Assembly: GCA_963829505.1 (NCBI GenBank)
Contig: CAWHIL010000006.1
Coordinates: 25,597 to 89,596, forward strand
DNA: 64,000 nucleotides
Direction of reading: 5' to 3'
DNA from: Roseiarcus sp963829505
GTDB lineage: Bacteria; Pseudomonadota; Alphaproteobacteria; Rhizobiales; Beijerinckiaceae
Shown: in pieces, positions 46,405 to 55,698 of the stretch
How the letters are laid out: every line of letters begins with the position of its first letter
Position numbering within the stretch: the first letter of the stretch is position 1
The notes under the pieces: model-generated
The model's database searches: none
Told to the model about the DNA's origin: nothing
The model's input: only the letters and a program-made list of their open reading frames with translations
Made by a program: the position numbers and the translations under genes

Positions 46405-47670
46405 TCAGCCTGCCCCGGCCGCCGCCTTTCCAGGGCGGCCCGCAAGCGCCGCGACGGCTTCCCCGGCCGCGCGGAGGCCGCTCGCATGAGCCCCGTGGAC
46501 GGTCGAGAAGTCGTCCGGATGCGTCGCCTCGCCGGCGAAGAAGATCCTGTTTTCGAACGGCTGCGCCAGCGCCGCGCGGGCGGCGCGGCAGCCGGGCAGC
46601 GCGTGGCTGTAGCCGCCGCCGATCCAGTCGTCGCGGGTCCAGGCGGAGCCCGCGAGCGGCCGCAAGGAGCGGCGGACGTCGGCGCCGAAGAGGGCGACGA
46701 GTTCGTCCATCGCGTGGGCGAAGCCGGCCGCGATCCCCTCCTCCGCCACGATGTCGGCGCTCGCCGCGCCGAAAAAGGCTTCGATGACCTGCCGGCCGAA
46801 AGGGCGGATGTAATAGGAGCCGGCGCGCGCGTTGCGCGGATTGCCGCTGACATGGGTCTCGGGCGCGAAGGCGCCCTCTGTCACGATCTCGAAGAAGAGC
46901 TTCTCGTTGCGCCCGAGCGGCAGGCGCTTCGCCGCCTCGCGCCAGGCGTCAAGGCCGGACGGCAGCGCGAGCCCGCCGCCGGCAAGCACCGCCGTCGAGA
47001 CGGTGACGATCGCCGCCCTGGCGCGCAGCGCGCCTTGAGGCGTCGTCAGTTCGACGGCGCCCGGCGCGAGCGCGATGCGCGACACCGGCGCCTCGAGCCG
47101 GAGCGCGATCCCTTCGGGAAAGCTCGCCGCGATCAGCGCGCCGTAGCCGCGAGTCAATCGCCAGTTGCTGTCGGTCGAGGCTTGATCGTAGGCGACGGCG
47201 TCGGCGACCGAAATCTCGGCGAGCGGGGCGCCGTTGAGGTAGCCGCTGATCGCTTCGAGGAACGGGTTCCATGGCTCGCCGGGGTCGAGCGCGTCGGAGG
47301 CGCGGTCGCTGGGCGGGGGCTCGGTCTCGAGGCGGGCGAAAAAGGCGCCATAGGCGCTCCAGGCGGCCTGGCGCTCGGCCGGCGAAAAGCCACGAGGCGA
47401 ATCCTGACCGCCCCAGGCGGCCCGGCGGCGCTCGACGGCGAAGCCGAGGCTCTCGGCGAGAGGAACGAGCGGGTTGCGCTCGGCCGAATGCAGCCACCCC
47501 GCCCCAAGGTCGAGGGGCGCGCCCGCGAGGCTGCGCGTCCACGTCCGGCCGCCGACCCGCCCGCTTGCTTCGAGCACGATGGCCGTCAGGCCGCTTTCCG
47601 AGAGGCGGCGGGCGGCGGCGACGCCGGCGGCCCCGGCCCCGACGATGGCGACGTCGAAATGCGTGGTCAT
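46405..47670 (-). CDS. FAD-dependent amine oxidase-family protein
   Basis: 421 residues: N-terminal FAD fold VAIVGAGAAGVAAARRL, then VLEASGRVGGRTWT and a C-terminal FFAGEATHPDDFSTVHGAHASG. This is the flavin monoamine oxidase pattern. The substrate amine is not known. Start ATG 47670 (MTTHFDVAIVG). Confidence 0.88.
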   Translation of the reverse strand: MTTHFDVAIVGAGAAGVAAARRLSESGLTAIVLEASGRVGGRTWTRSLAGAPLDLGAGWLHSAERNPLVPLAESLGFAVERRRAAWGGQDSPRGFSPAERQAAWSAYGAFFARLETEPPPSDRASDALDPGEPWNPFLEAISGYLNGAPLAEISVADAVAYDQASTDSNWRLTRGYGALIAASFPEGIALRLEAPVSRIALAPGAVELTTPQGALRARAAIVTVSTAVLAGGGLALPSGLDAWREAAKRLPLGRNEKLFFEIVTEGAFAPETHVSGNPRNARAGSYYIRPFGRQVIEAFFGAASADIVAEEGIAAGFAHAMDELVALFGADVRRSLRPLAGSAWTRDDWIGGGYSHALPGCRAARAALAQPFENRIFFAGEATHPDDFSTVHGAHASGLRAAGEAVAALAGRPGKAAAGAG

Positions 47671-47952
47671 GGACGGCGGAAGATGGCTCGAAACGGCGTC
47701 CCGCCTCAAGGGCGGCGTTTCGCAAAGGCGCGCCGGACGGGTTCGGCGATCCACACGCGCCGCGCCTCTATGCCGCATTCCCTACGCCCTATCGCCCGTC
47801 TCCATGCCGTGGCGGAACGTGCTAGGGTGCCGATCACGGGCGCCGGCCCCAAGACCCTGGCGGCGCCCCAACATGGCAGCCGGGATCAGGGATGCGGCGC
47901 GGCCCGGAGGGGCGCGCCTTTTCGGTCCCGAGGCAAGACAAGGACGAGGAAC

Positions 47953-48858
47953 ATGGCCAACGACAAGATGAAGCTTCAGATGTCGAGCAAGGGCGGCTTC
48001 ATCGCCGCGCTCGATCAGAGCGGCGGCTCGACGCCGGGGGCGCTCAAGCTCTACGGCGTCCCGGAAAGCGAGTTCGCCGGCGACGAAGCCAAGATGTACC
48101 GGATGATGCACGAGTTCCGTGTGCGCATCATGAGCTCGCCCGCCTTTACCGGCGCCAAGGTTCTCGCCGCCATCCTGTTCGAGCGGACCATGGACGGCGA
48201 AGCCAAGGGCAAGCCCGTCCCGACTTATCTCTGGGAAGACCGCGGCGTCATTCCGCTGGTCAAGATCGACAAGGGCCTCGAGGCCGACAAGGACGGCGTG
48301 CAGGTCATGAAGCCGATGCCCGACCTCGACAAGCTGCTCGCCCGCGCCGCCAAGCTCGGGGTGTTCGGCACCAAGGAGCGCTCGGTCATCAACCGCGCCT
48401 CGAAGGAGGGCGTTGCGGCGATCGTCAAGCAGCAGTTCGATATCGGCAATCAGGTCCTCGGCCACGGCCTCGTGCCGATCCTCGAGCCAGAAGTCTCGAT
48501 CAAGGCGGCCGACAAGGCGGAGGCTGAAAACCTGCTCCTCGACGCGCTCGCCAAGGGCCTCGACAGCGTGCCCGCCGGCCAGCAGGTGATGTTCAAGCTG
48601 ACCATCCCCTCGAAGCCCGACCTCTACGCGCCGCTGATGAAAGACAAGCGCGTCATGCGGGTCGTGGCGCTCTCGGGCGGCTATACCCGGGACGACGCCT
48701 GCAAGAAGCTGGCCCAGAACCACGGCATGATCGCGAGCTTCTCGCGCGCGCTCGCCGAGGGCCTCAAGTATGGGCAGACGAACGCCGAGTTCGACAAGGA
48801 GCTCGCGGCGTCGATCGACGAGATCTACAAGGCGTCCGTCGACAAGGTCGCGGCGTAG
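47953..48858 (+). CDS. Class I fructose-bisphosphate aldolase
   Basis: 301 residues. N-terminal KGGFIAALDQSGGSTPGAL is diagnostic for class I aldolase; LEPEVSI and MFKLTIPSKPDL surround the Schiff-base lysine region. It cleaves fructose 1,6-bisphosphate to two triose phosphates. Start ATG 47953. Confidence 0.92.
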   Translation: MANDKMKLQMSSKGGFIAALDQSGGSTPGALKLYGVPESEFAGDEAKMYRMMHEFRVRIMSSPAFTGAKVLAAILFERTMDGEAKGKPVPTYLWEDRGVIPLVKIDKGLEADKDGVQVMKPMPDLDKLLARAAKLGVFGTKERSVINRASKEGVAAIVKQQFDIGNQVLGHGLVPILEPEVSIKAADKAEAENLLLDALAKGLDSVPAGQQVMFKLTIPSKPDLYAPLMKDKRVMRVVALSGGYTRDDACKKLAQNHGMIASFSRALAEGLKYGQTNAEFDKELAASIDEIYKASVDKVAA

Positions 48859-48890
48859 GCGTCAGAACCACAAGGGCGCCCATCCGCGAC

Positions 48891-49006
48891 CCTCGTCCTG
48901 AGGAGCGATGCGCAAGCATCGCCTCTCGAAGGACGACTTGCGCGGATGCGGCGCGCCTTTGGCGGCGTCCTTCGAGACGCCCGCTTCGCGGGCTCCTCAG
49001 GGCGAG
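48891..49006. repeat. Large inverted repeat of dispersed type
   Basis: Two units face each other: one opens CCTCGTCCTGAGGAGC and runs to TCGAAGGACG, the other begins CGTCCTTCGAGACG and ends GCTCCTCAGGGCGAGG. Each unit contains its own small hairpin. A further half copy is at about 50437-50484. Confidence 0.72.
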
Positions 49007-49023
49007 GTTTGGCGGCCACCACG

Positions 49024-49115
49024 CGTCATTGCGATGAGCGCGCAACGGAGCAATTCAACCCGCGACCGCTCCCACGGTCACACGATGGATTGCGTCGCCG
49101 GCGCTCCCATTGACG
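49024..49115. repeat. REP-like palindrome (degenerate)
   Basis: Opens CGTCATTGCGATGAGC and closes TGACGG with GATGGATTGC between; same family as 22221-22309. Confidence 0.55.
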
Positions 49116-49176
49116 GTCGAGCGGCGCGAACGATCTTCGGACGATAGGCGCCCGCGACAGGTACGGGAAAGGTCGC

Positions 49177-50175
49177 TCACTTGGGCCTGAGGTCCAGCCC
49201 CACGCCCTTGTTCACGAAGTCGAGCGTGTAGGCCGATTTCCAGTCGGTCCTGGCGTCGATGAGGCCGATCGACACCATCTTGTCGAAGAAATCCTTCCAG
49301 CGCGCGTCCGTCATCGCGCCGATGCCGAGGCTCAGCGCGTCGCCGGAATCGACGATGCCGCTCGCCTTCAGCGTCGCCAGCGAAAAGGCGATCTGCTCGT
49401 CGGTGATGTCAGGGTTGTCGCGCTTGATGAGGGCGTTCGCCTTGGCGCCGTCGCCGTAGAGGTAATGATACCAACCGATTGCCGAGGCCTCCACGAAGCG
49501 CCGAACGAGGTCGGGATTCTTGCCGACGATCTCGGTCCGGGTGACGATCAGGGTCGCATAGGTCGAATAGCCGTGGTCGCCGAGCAGGAAGACGTTCGGC
49601 TTGAAACCGCCCTGCCGCTCGATTTCGAACGGTTCCGCCGTCGCGTAACCCTGCTGGATCGACTGCTTGTTGGCGATGAACGGGGCGGAGTTGAAGTTGT
49701 ACGGGCGAATGTAATCGTCCCTGAAGCCATAGGCGAGCTTCAGCCAGGCGTAGAACGTGTTGATGGCGCCCGCGCCGAGATAGACGGGCTTGGCGTTCGG
49801 CAGGTCTTCCCAAGCGTCGAGGCCGACGCCCGGATGTGACATCAGCACCTGCGGACTCTTCTGAAAATCGGCGGAGACGGCGACAAGCGGCAGATGGGCC
49901 TCGGCCGCGAGGAAATTGCCGATCATGTCGCCGCCCATGAAGAAGTCGAGCTTGGCGAAGAGGAGCAAGAGGCCGCCGTTCGCCTGCGGGCCGCCGGGCA
50001 CGATCGTGACGTCGAGCCCGTACTTCTCGTAGGTGCCGTCGGCGAGCGCCTGATAGTACCCGCCGGCCTCGGGATCTGCGAGCCAGTTGGTCCCGAACCT
50101 CACTTTGTCGAGGGCGAAGGCCGGCCGGACCAGCAGGATCGCGCCGACAAGCGCCGCCAGAAATGCGCGCCACAT
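49177..50175 (-). CDS. ABC-transporter substrate-binding protein (NMT1/SsuA type)
   Basis: 332 residues with a signal peptide (MWRAFLAALVGAILLVRPAFA) and the two-lobe binding fold opening VRFGTNWLADPEAGGYYQALADG. This is the pattern of NMT1/ThiY/SsuA-like proteins, which bind pyrimidine precursors, sulfonates or nitrate. No permease or ATPase is adjacent, so it is an orphan. Start ATG 50175; an ATG at 50202 is possible. Confidence 0.82.
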   Translation of the reverse strand: MWRAFLAALVGAILLVRPAFALDKVRFGTNWLADPEAGGYYQALADGTYEKYGLDVTIVPGGPQANGGLLLLFAKLDFFMGGDMIGNFLAAEAHLPLVAVSADFQKSPQVLMSHPGVGLDAWEDLPNAKPVYLGAGAINTFYAWLKLAYGFRDDYIRPYNFNSAPFIANKQSIQQGYATAEPFEIERQGGFKPNVFLLGDHGYSTYATLIVTRTEIVGKNPDLVRRFVEASAIGWYHYLYGDGAKANALIKRDNPDITDEQIAFSLATLKASGIVDSGDALSLGIGAMTDARWKDFFDKMVSIGLIDARTDWKSAYTLDFVNKGVGLDLRPK

Positions 50176-50504
50176 GAGTTTCCAAGCCCCCGAAGCCGCC
50201 ATGGTGGACGGCGGTGATCCTGCGACAGAAGGGCGGCCGTTGGGAAGCCCATGCCGCGGGCGGCACGCTGCGTCGCCCACCGAAGCGGCGGCTCGCCTGG
50301 CGCTGGGAACGGACACCGCCCCGCGGGAACCGCGAATGAAGCGGTTTCCCGCCGCCCCGGCTCGTGCTTTGATGGCGAACGGAATTGTCGGAGCTTTTTG
50401 TCCGATCGGCCGGCGCCCTCAAGTAAGCGTTCTTCGAGACGCGCCGTTTCAAGACGCCGCTCCTCAGGACGAGGGAGGCCAACGAATACAATGGGAGGAA
50501 GCTC
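50176..50504. other. Divergent intergenic region before the importer operon
   Basis: About 330 bases. A 5-base inverted pair TCGGA/TCCGA (50388-50405, 8-base gap) and a half copy of the dispersed repeat (50437-50484) are present. No promoter could be assigned with confidence. Confidence 0.4.
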
Positions 50505-51948
50505 ATGCGGGTGGATTTCATCATCGACGGGCAGGCGACGCCGGCGGCGTCGGGCGCTACCTTCACGCGCAAGGACCCGGTGACCGGGAAGGTCGCGTCC
50601 GAGGCGGCGGCGGCGAGCGAGGCCGACGTCGCCAAGGTGGTCGAGGCGGCCCATCGCGCCTTTCCTGCCTGGTCGGAGACGGGTCCGAGCGCGCGCCGCG
50701 CGCTGCTCAACAAGGCCGCCGACCTCATCGAAGCGCGCACGGCCGACTTCTCGAAGGCGATGACCGAGGAGATCGGCGCGATCGGCCCGTGGGGCGGGTT
50801 CAACTGCTTCTTCGCCGCGACGCTCCTTCGCGAGGCGGCGGCGCTCACGACCCAGATCACCGGCGAGATCATCCCGGCCGACAAGCCGGGCGTGACGTCG
50901 CTCGCGGTGCGGCAGCCCGCGGGCGTCGTGCTCGGCCTCGCGCCGTGGAACGCCCCGGTCATCCTCGGCGTCCGCGCCATCGCGGCGCCGCTCGCCTGCG
51001 GCAACACGACGATCCTGCGTTCCTCCGAGGTCTGCCCGAAGACGCACAGCCTGATCGTCGAGATCATGAACGAGGCGGGCTTTCCGAAGGGCGTCGTCAA
51101 CCTCATCTCGAACGCGCCCGAGGACGCGCCGAAGGTCGTCAAGGCGCTCATCGCCCATCCGGCGGTGAAAAGGGTCAACTTCACCGGCTCCTCGCGCGTC
51201 GGCCGGGAGATCGCGAAACTCTGCGCCGAGCACCTGAAACCGGTGCTGCTCGAGCTCGGCGGCAAGGCGCCGCTTCTCGTCCTCGACGACGCGGACCTCG
51301 ACGCGGCCGTGGACGCCGCGGTGTTCGGCGCCTTCGCCAACATGGGGCAGATCTGCATGTCGACCGAGCGCTTGATCGTCGACGAGAAGGTCGCCGACGC
51401 CTTCGTCGAGAAGCTTGCGAAGCGCGCAAGCGCCCTGCCGGCCGGCGATCCGCGCGGCCATGTGGTGCTCGGCGCTCTCGTCAACCTCGCCGCGGCCGAG
51501 CGGATGGACGCGCTGATCGCCGACGCCAAGGCGAAGGGCGGCGCAGTCGTCGCCGGAGGAACGCGCGACGGCGCCATCGTCTCCGCGACCGTCGTCGACC
51601 GCGTCACGCCCGAAATGCGCATCTACAAGGAGGAATCGTTCGGGCCGGTGAAACCGGTGGTGCGGGTCAAGGGCGACGAGGAGGCGATCAGGGTCGCCAA
51701 CGACACTGAGTATGGCCTCTCGTCGGCGGTCTTCAGCCGAGACGTGCAGCGGGCCTGGCGCGTCGCCAGGCGCATCGAGTTCGGGCATCTGCCACATCAA
51801 CGGCCCGACGGTCCACGACGAGGGCCAAATGCCCTTCGGCGGCGTCAAGGCTTCGGGCTACGGAAGGTTTGGCGGGAAGGCGGTGATCGCAGAGTTCACC
51901 GACCTGCGCTGGATCACCTTCGAAGGCCCGCAGCACTATCCGTTCTGA
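50505..51948 (+). pseudogene. Frameshifted aldehyde dehydrogenase (vanillin dehydrogenase type)
   Basis: NAD-dependent aldehyde dehydrogenase. Frame one runs from ATG 50505 through the glutamate motif LELGGKAP and the catalytic cysteine NMGQICMST. At 51780-51781 an extra T (ATCGAGTTCGGGC where ATCGAGTCGGGC is expected) shifts the frame. The true C-terminus, ICHINGPTVHDE then PFGGVKASGYGRFGG, continues in the +1 frame to 51948. As sequenced it would give a wrong tail from about residue 426. Either a real mutation or a sequencing error. The sequence resembles vanillin/salicylaldehyde dehydrogenases. Confidence 0.82.
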
Positions 51949-52014
51949 AGGCCTCGCATCTTGTGAATGAAGCAAGGCGCGGCTTCGAAGCGCCAATCTG
52001 GGAGGAATAAGCGA

Positions 52015-53310
52015 ATGAACCTGACAACGATTTCACGGCGCGGGCTGATCCGCGCGGCGGGCGCCGCCGGCCTCGCGGCGGCGGCCCGTCCCTACGGCGC
52101 GCTCGCGGCCGGCGCCGACGCCAAGCTCAAGGTCGGGTTCATCAGCCCCCGCACCGGGGCGCTCGCCGGCTTCGGCGAGACCGACGGCTACGTGCTCGAA
52201 CTCGTCCGCAAGGCGCTCGCCCAGGGGCTCAAGGTCGGCGACAAGACCTATGGCGTCGAGATCCTCGACCGCGACACCCAGTCCGATCCGGCGCGGGCGG
52301 GCCAGCTCGCCAAGACACTGATCAACGGCGACGCGATCGACATGATGCTGTGCGTCTCGACGCCGGAGACCATCAATCCGGTCGCCGATGCCTGCGAGGC
52401 GGCGGGCGTGCCGTGCCTTTCGACGGTCATGCCGTGGGAAGCGTGGTACTTCGGCCGGGGCGCAAAGCCCGGCGCGCCGTCGCCCTTCAAATGGACCTAT
52501 CACTTCGGCTTCGGCGGCGGCGAGTTCTACAAGACCTACGTCTCCCAGTGGGGCCTCATTCCGACCAACAAGAAGGTCGCCGTGCTCTATCCGAACGACG
52601 CCGATGGCAACGCGATCCGCGAGAACCTGGCGCCGGCGCTCGCCAAAGCTGGCTTCACGATCGTCGATCCGGGTCCCTACGAGGACGGCACGACCGACTT
52701 CTCGGCGCAGATCGCCAAGTTCAAGGCGGAGAAGTGCGAGATCTTCAACACTTTCCCCATTCCGCCCGACTTCGCCGCGTTCTGGCGGCAGGCCGCGCAG
52801 CAGGGCTATACGAAGATGGTCAAGATCGCCCAGATCGCGAAGACAGGCCTCTTCCCGAGCCAGGTCGACGCGCTCGGCGCCCTCGGCGTCAATCTCGCGA
52901 GCGCCGCCTACTGGCATAGGGCGTTCCCCTACAAGTCTCCGCTGACCGGCGTCAGCGGCGACGAACTCGCCGACGGCTACGAGAAGCAGTCCGGCAAGCA
53001 GTGGACGCAGCAACTCGGCGCCACGATGTCGCTCTTCGACGCCGGCTCGGAGGCCCTGAAGGCGAGCAGCAATCCCGCCGACAAGGGCGCGCTCGCCAAG
53101 TCCATCTCGACGCTGAGGACGACCTCGATGATCGGCGCCATCGACTTCACGAGCGGGCCGGTGCCGAACGTCTCGCCCGGCCCGATCGTCGGGACACAAT
53201 GGGTGAAGGCGCCCGCCGGGTCGAAGTTCAAGCTCGACTATCCGACGACCGACAACGCGACCGACCCGAAGGTGCCGATCCTCGCCAAGCTCGTGCCGTT
53301 CAACAGCTGA
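52015..53310 (+). CDS. Branched-chain-type ABC-transporter substrate-binding protein (Tat signal)
   Basis: 431 residues. The N-terminus MNLTTISRRGLIRAAGAAG carries a twin-arginine motif (RR at 9-10). The mature part has the LivJ-like two-lobe fold (KVGFISPRTGALAGFGETDG). It would capture the ligand of the adjacent importer in the periplasm. Ribosome site GGGAGGAATAAGCG precedes ATG 52015. Confidence 0.88.
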   Translation: MNLTTISRRGLIRAAGAAGLAAAARPYGALAAGADAKLKVGFISPRTGALAGFGETDGYVLELVRKALAQGLKVGDKTYGVEILDRDTQSDPARAGQLAKTLINGDAIDMMLCVSTPETINPVADACEAAGVPCLSTVMPWEAWYFGRGAKPGAPSPFKWTYHFGFGGGEFYKTYVSQWGLIPTNKKVAVLYPNDADGNAIRENLAPALAKAGFTIVDPGPYEDGTTDFSAQIAKFKAEKCEIFNTFPIPPDFAAFWRQAAQQGYTKMVKIAQIAKTGLFPSQVDALGALGVNLASAAYWHRAFPYKSPLTGVSGDELADGYEKQSGKQWTQQLGATMSLFDAGSEALKASSNPADKGALAKSISTLRTTSMIGAIDFTSGPVPNVSPGPIVGTQWVKAPAGSKFKLDYPTTDNATDPKVPILAKLVPFNS

Positions 53311-53327
53311 GCCTTCGCCGCCTCGCG

Positions 53328-54071
53328 ATGAGCGATCTCTCACAGGCCGAACCCATCCTCGAGGCGGAGGGGGTGAGCAAGCGCTTCGGCGCGCTTCGCG
53401 TGCTCGACGGCGTCGATTTCGCCCTCTCTCCGGGGGAGGCGGTCGGCGTCGTCGGCCCGAACGGCGCCGGCAAGACGACATTCCTCAGCGTGCTCGTCGG
53501 CTTTCACGCCCCGGAGGAGGGACGCATCCGGTTTCGTGGGCAGGACGTGACGCGCGTCTCCGCCGCCGAGCGCTGCCGGCGGGGGCTGGCGCGCACGCAC
53601 CAGATTCCGAGGCCGTTCAGCGGCATGAGCGTGTTCGAGAACGTCTTCGCCGCCGCCGCGCACGGAGCCGGACTGCACGGCCAGCCGGCCTACGATCAGG
53701 CGGTCGCCTCGTTGCGGCTCGCCGGCATCGCGGGCATCGCCAACCGGCGCGCCGAGACGCTCGGCCTCATCGACCGCAAGCGCCTCGAGGCGGCGCGGGC
53801 GCTGGCGACGAATCCGCGGGTCCTCCTGCTCGACGAGATCGGCGGCGGACTGACCGACGCGGAGGCCAGCGAACTCGTGGACATGATTCTCGAATTGCGC
53901 CGCCGCGGGATCGCGATCGTCTGGATCGAGCATATCGTCCACATCCTGCTGCGCGTCGTGGGGCGGCTGATCTGCATGGACGCAGGCCGCGTGATCGCCG
54001 ACGGCGATCCGCGCGCCGTCATGACCGACCCGAGGGTGATCGAGGCCTATCTCGGGGGCGGCGCCGGGTGA
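53328..54071 (+). CDS. livG: Branched-chain-type ABC-transporter ATPase (LivG-like)
   Basis: 247 residues. Walker A GPNGAGKTT, Walker B VLLLDEIGGGLT. The signature loop reads LGLIDRKRLE instead of the usual LSxGxxxRxE; from memory a subgroup of LivG-like ATPases shares this, so it is probably functional. Start ATG 53328 follows the binding-protein stop by 17 bases; stop overlaps the LivF start. Confidence 0.87.
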   Translation: MSDLSQAEPILEAEGVSKRFGALRVLDGVDFALSPGEAVGVVGPNGAGKTTFLSVLVGFHAPEEGRIRFRGQDVTRVSAAERCRRGLARTHQIPRPFSGMSVFENVFAAAAHGAGLHGQPAYDQAVASLRLAGIAGIANRRAETLGLIDRKRLEAARALATNPRVLLLDEIGGGLTDAEASELVDMILELRRRGIAIVWIEHIVHILLRVVGRLICMDAGRVIADGDPRAVMTDPRVIEAYLGGGAG

Positions 54072-54799
54072 GCCTGCTCGTGGTCGAGAATCTCGCGGCG
54101 CGCCACGGGCAGCTCGTGGCGGTTCGCGACGTGAGCTTTCGGGTCGAGCCCGGCGAGACGATCGCGCTCGTGGGCGCGAACGGGGCGGGGAAGACGACGA
54201 TGCTGCGCGCCATCGCCGGCGCCCATCCGCTCGCCGGCGGGCGCATCCGCTTCAAGGACCGGGTCCTCGGCGGCGCTGGCGCGCATGCGCGCGCCGCCAT
54301 GGGCATCGCCCTTGTGCCGGAGGGACGGCGCCTGTTCGCGGGGCTGACGGTGGAGGAGAACCTTCTGCTCGCACGCTCGGCGGGTCGCAGCGGGCGGTGG
54401 ACTCTCGAGACGGTGATGGAGACGTTTCCGAACCTGAAGGAGCGCCGCACGAGCCGCGCCGGCGCCCTCTCCGGCGGCGAGCAGCAGGCGACCGCGATCG
54501 GCCGGGCGCTGATCATGAATCCCGAGCTCCTGCTTCTCGACGAAGTGTCGCTCGGCCTGTCGCCGCTCGCGGTCGATCGCGTCTACGCTGGCCTCGACAC
54601 GCTCAAGAACGCGGGTGTCGCGATGATCCTGGTGGAACAGGACCTCAGGCGGGCGATGGCGACGGCGAGCCGGACGATCTGCATGCTCGAGGGCGCCATC
54701 GCCATCGAGGGGCCGACCGCCTCGCTCACCCGCGAGGAGGTGACCAAGGCCTATTTCGGACTTCGCACGGCGCCGCACGGGGAGGCTCGACCCCGATGA
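54068..54799 (+). CDS. livF: Branched-chain-type ABC-transporter ATPase (LivF-like)
   Basis: 243 residues from GTG 54068, overlapping livG by four bases. Walker A GANGAGKTT, signature LSGGEQQ, Walker B LLLLDEVSLGL. Partner of the LivG-like ATPase; stop overlaps the permease start. Confidence 0.9.
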   Translation: MSLLVVENLAARHGQLVAVRDVSFRVEPGETIALVGANGAGKTTMLRAIAGAHPLAGGRIRFKDRVLGGAGAHARAAMGIALVPEGRRLFAGLTVEENLLLARSAGRSGRWTLETVMETFPNLKERRTSRAGALSGGEQQATAIGRALIMNPELLLLDEVSLGLSPLAVDRVYAGLDTLKNAGVAMILVEQDLRRAMATASRTICMLEGAIAIEGPTASLTREEVTKAYFGLRTAPHGEARPR

Positions 54800-55698
54800 T
54801 CCTCCTCAACCAGATCGTTCAAGGCGTCCTGCTCGGCGGCTATTACGCCGTCATCGCCTGCGGCCTGTCGTTCATGTTCGGCGTGATGCGGATCATCAAT
54901 CTCGCGCACGGCAGCCTGGCGGTGCTCGCGGCCTATGCGCTCTACGTCCTCGCCGACCGCTTCGGGATCAATCCGTTCGCGGGACTTCTCGTGGTGGTCC
55001 CCGCGATGGCGCTCGTCGGGGTTCTTCTCCAGAGGCTCGTGCTCGAACGCAGCGCGCGCGGCGGCCTCCTGGTGCCGGTGCTCTCCACCTTCGGACTGTC
55101 GATGGTGATCGACAACCTTCTCTTCCAGGGCTTCGGAGCGGACACGATGTCGCTCGCGCCCTTCATTGGCGACCTCTCCTACGACAGCTGGTCGCTGACC
55201 GACGACATCTCCATCGGCAAACTCGCCGCGCTCACGCTTGCGGTCGCCCTCGTGCTGCTCGGCGGCATCCAGCTCCTGCTCGACACCACCCTGATCGGCA
55301 GCGCCATCCGGGCGACCGCCGAGGATCCAGACACGGTCGGGCTCGTCGGCGTGAACGCAAGGCGGGTCAATGCGATCGCGGCGGCGATCGCGATGGCGAC
55401 CGTCGCAGTCGCTGGCGCCTTCTTAGGGATGCGCGCGACCTTCGATCCGTACGCCGGCGGAGCGCAGCTCATCTTCGCCTTCGAGGCGTCGGTGATCGGC
55501 GGCGCGGGCTCGCTCTGGGGAACGCTCATCGGCGGGATCGCCCTCGGGGTTGCGCAAACGCTCGGCGCCTCGGTCAGCCCGCAAGGTTTCCTCATCGCCG
55601 GTCACGCGACGTTTCTTGCGGTCGTGTTCGCGCGCCTCGTCATGAGCGGGCGCGGGCTGGGCTTCTGGCGGGCGCTGGCGCCCGGAGGGCCTCGATGA
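54796..55698 (+). CDS. livH: Branched-chain-type ABC-transporter permease (LivH-like)
   Basis: 300 residues, about eight hydrophobic spans, with the family opening QIVQGVLLGGYYAVIACGLS and GVMRIINLAHG near residue 30. Start ATG 54796 overlaps livF by four bases; stop overlaps livM. Inner-membrane half of the channel. Confidence 0.9.
   Translation: MILLNQIVQGVLLGGYYAVIACGLSFMFGVMRIINLAHGSLAVLAAYALYVLADRFGINPFAGLLVVVPAMALVGVLLQRLVLERSARGGLLVPVLSTFGLSMVIDNLLFQGFGADTMSLAPFIGDLSYDSWSLTDDISIGKLAALTLAVALVLLGGIQLLLDTTLIGSAIRATAEDPDTVGLVGVNARRVNAIAAAIAMATVAVAGAFLGMRATFDPYAGGAQLIFAFEASVIGGAGSLWGTLIGGIALGVAQTLGASVSPQGFLIAGHATFLAVVFARLVMSGRGLGFWRALAPGGPR

Larger units (their letters stand above)
48859..49176. 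other. Intergenic stretch with two repeat families
   Basis: No gene recognised. It holds the large inverted repeat 48891-49006 and the REP-like palindrome 49024-49115. The former may end transcription of the aldolase. Confidence 0.5.

Noticed and set aside
46198..48858. A 886-codon start for the aldolase gene
   Set aside because: The upstream part is antisense to the amine oxidase; the aldolase begins at ATG 47953 with a ribosome site.
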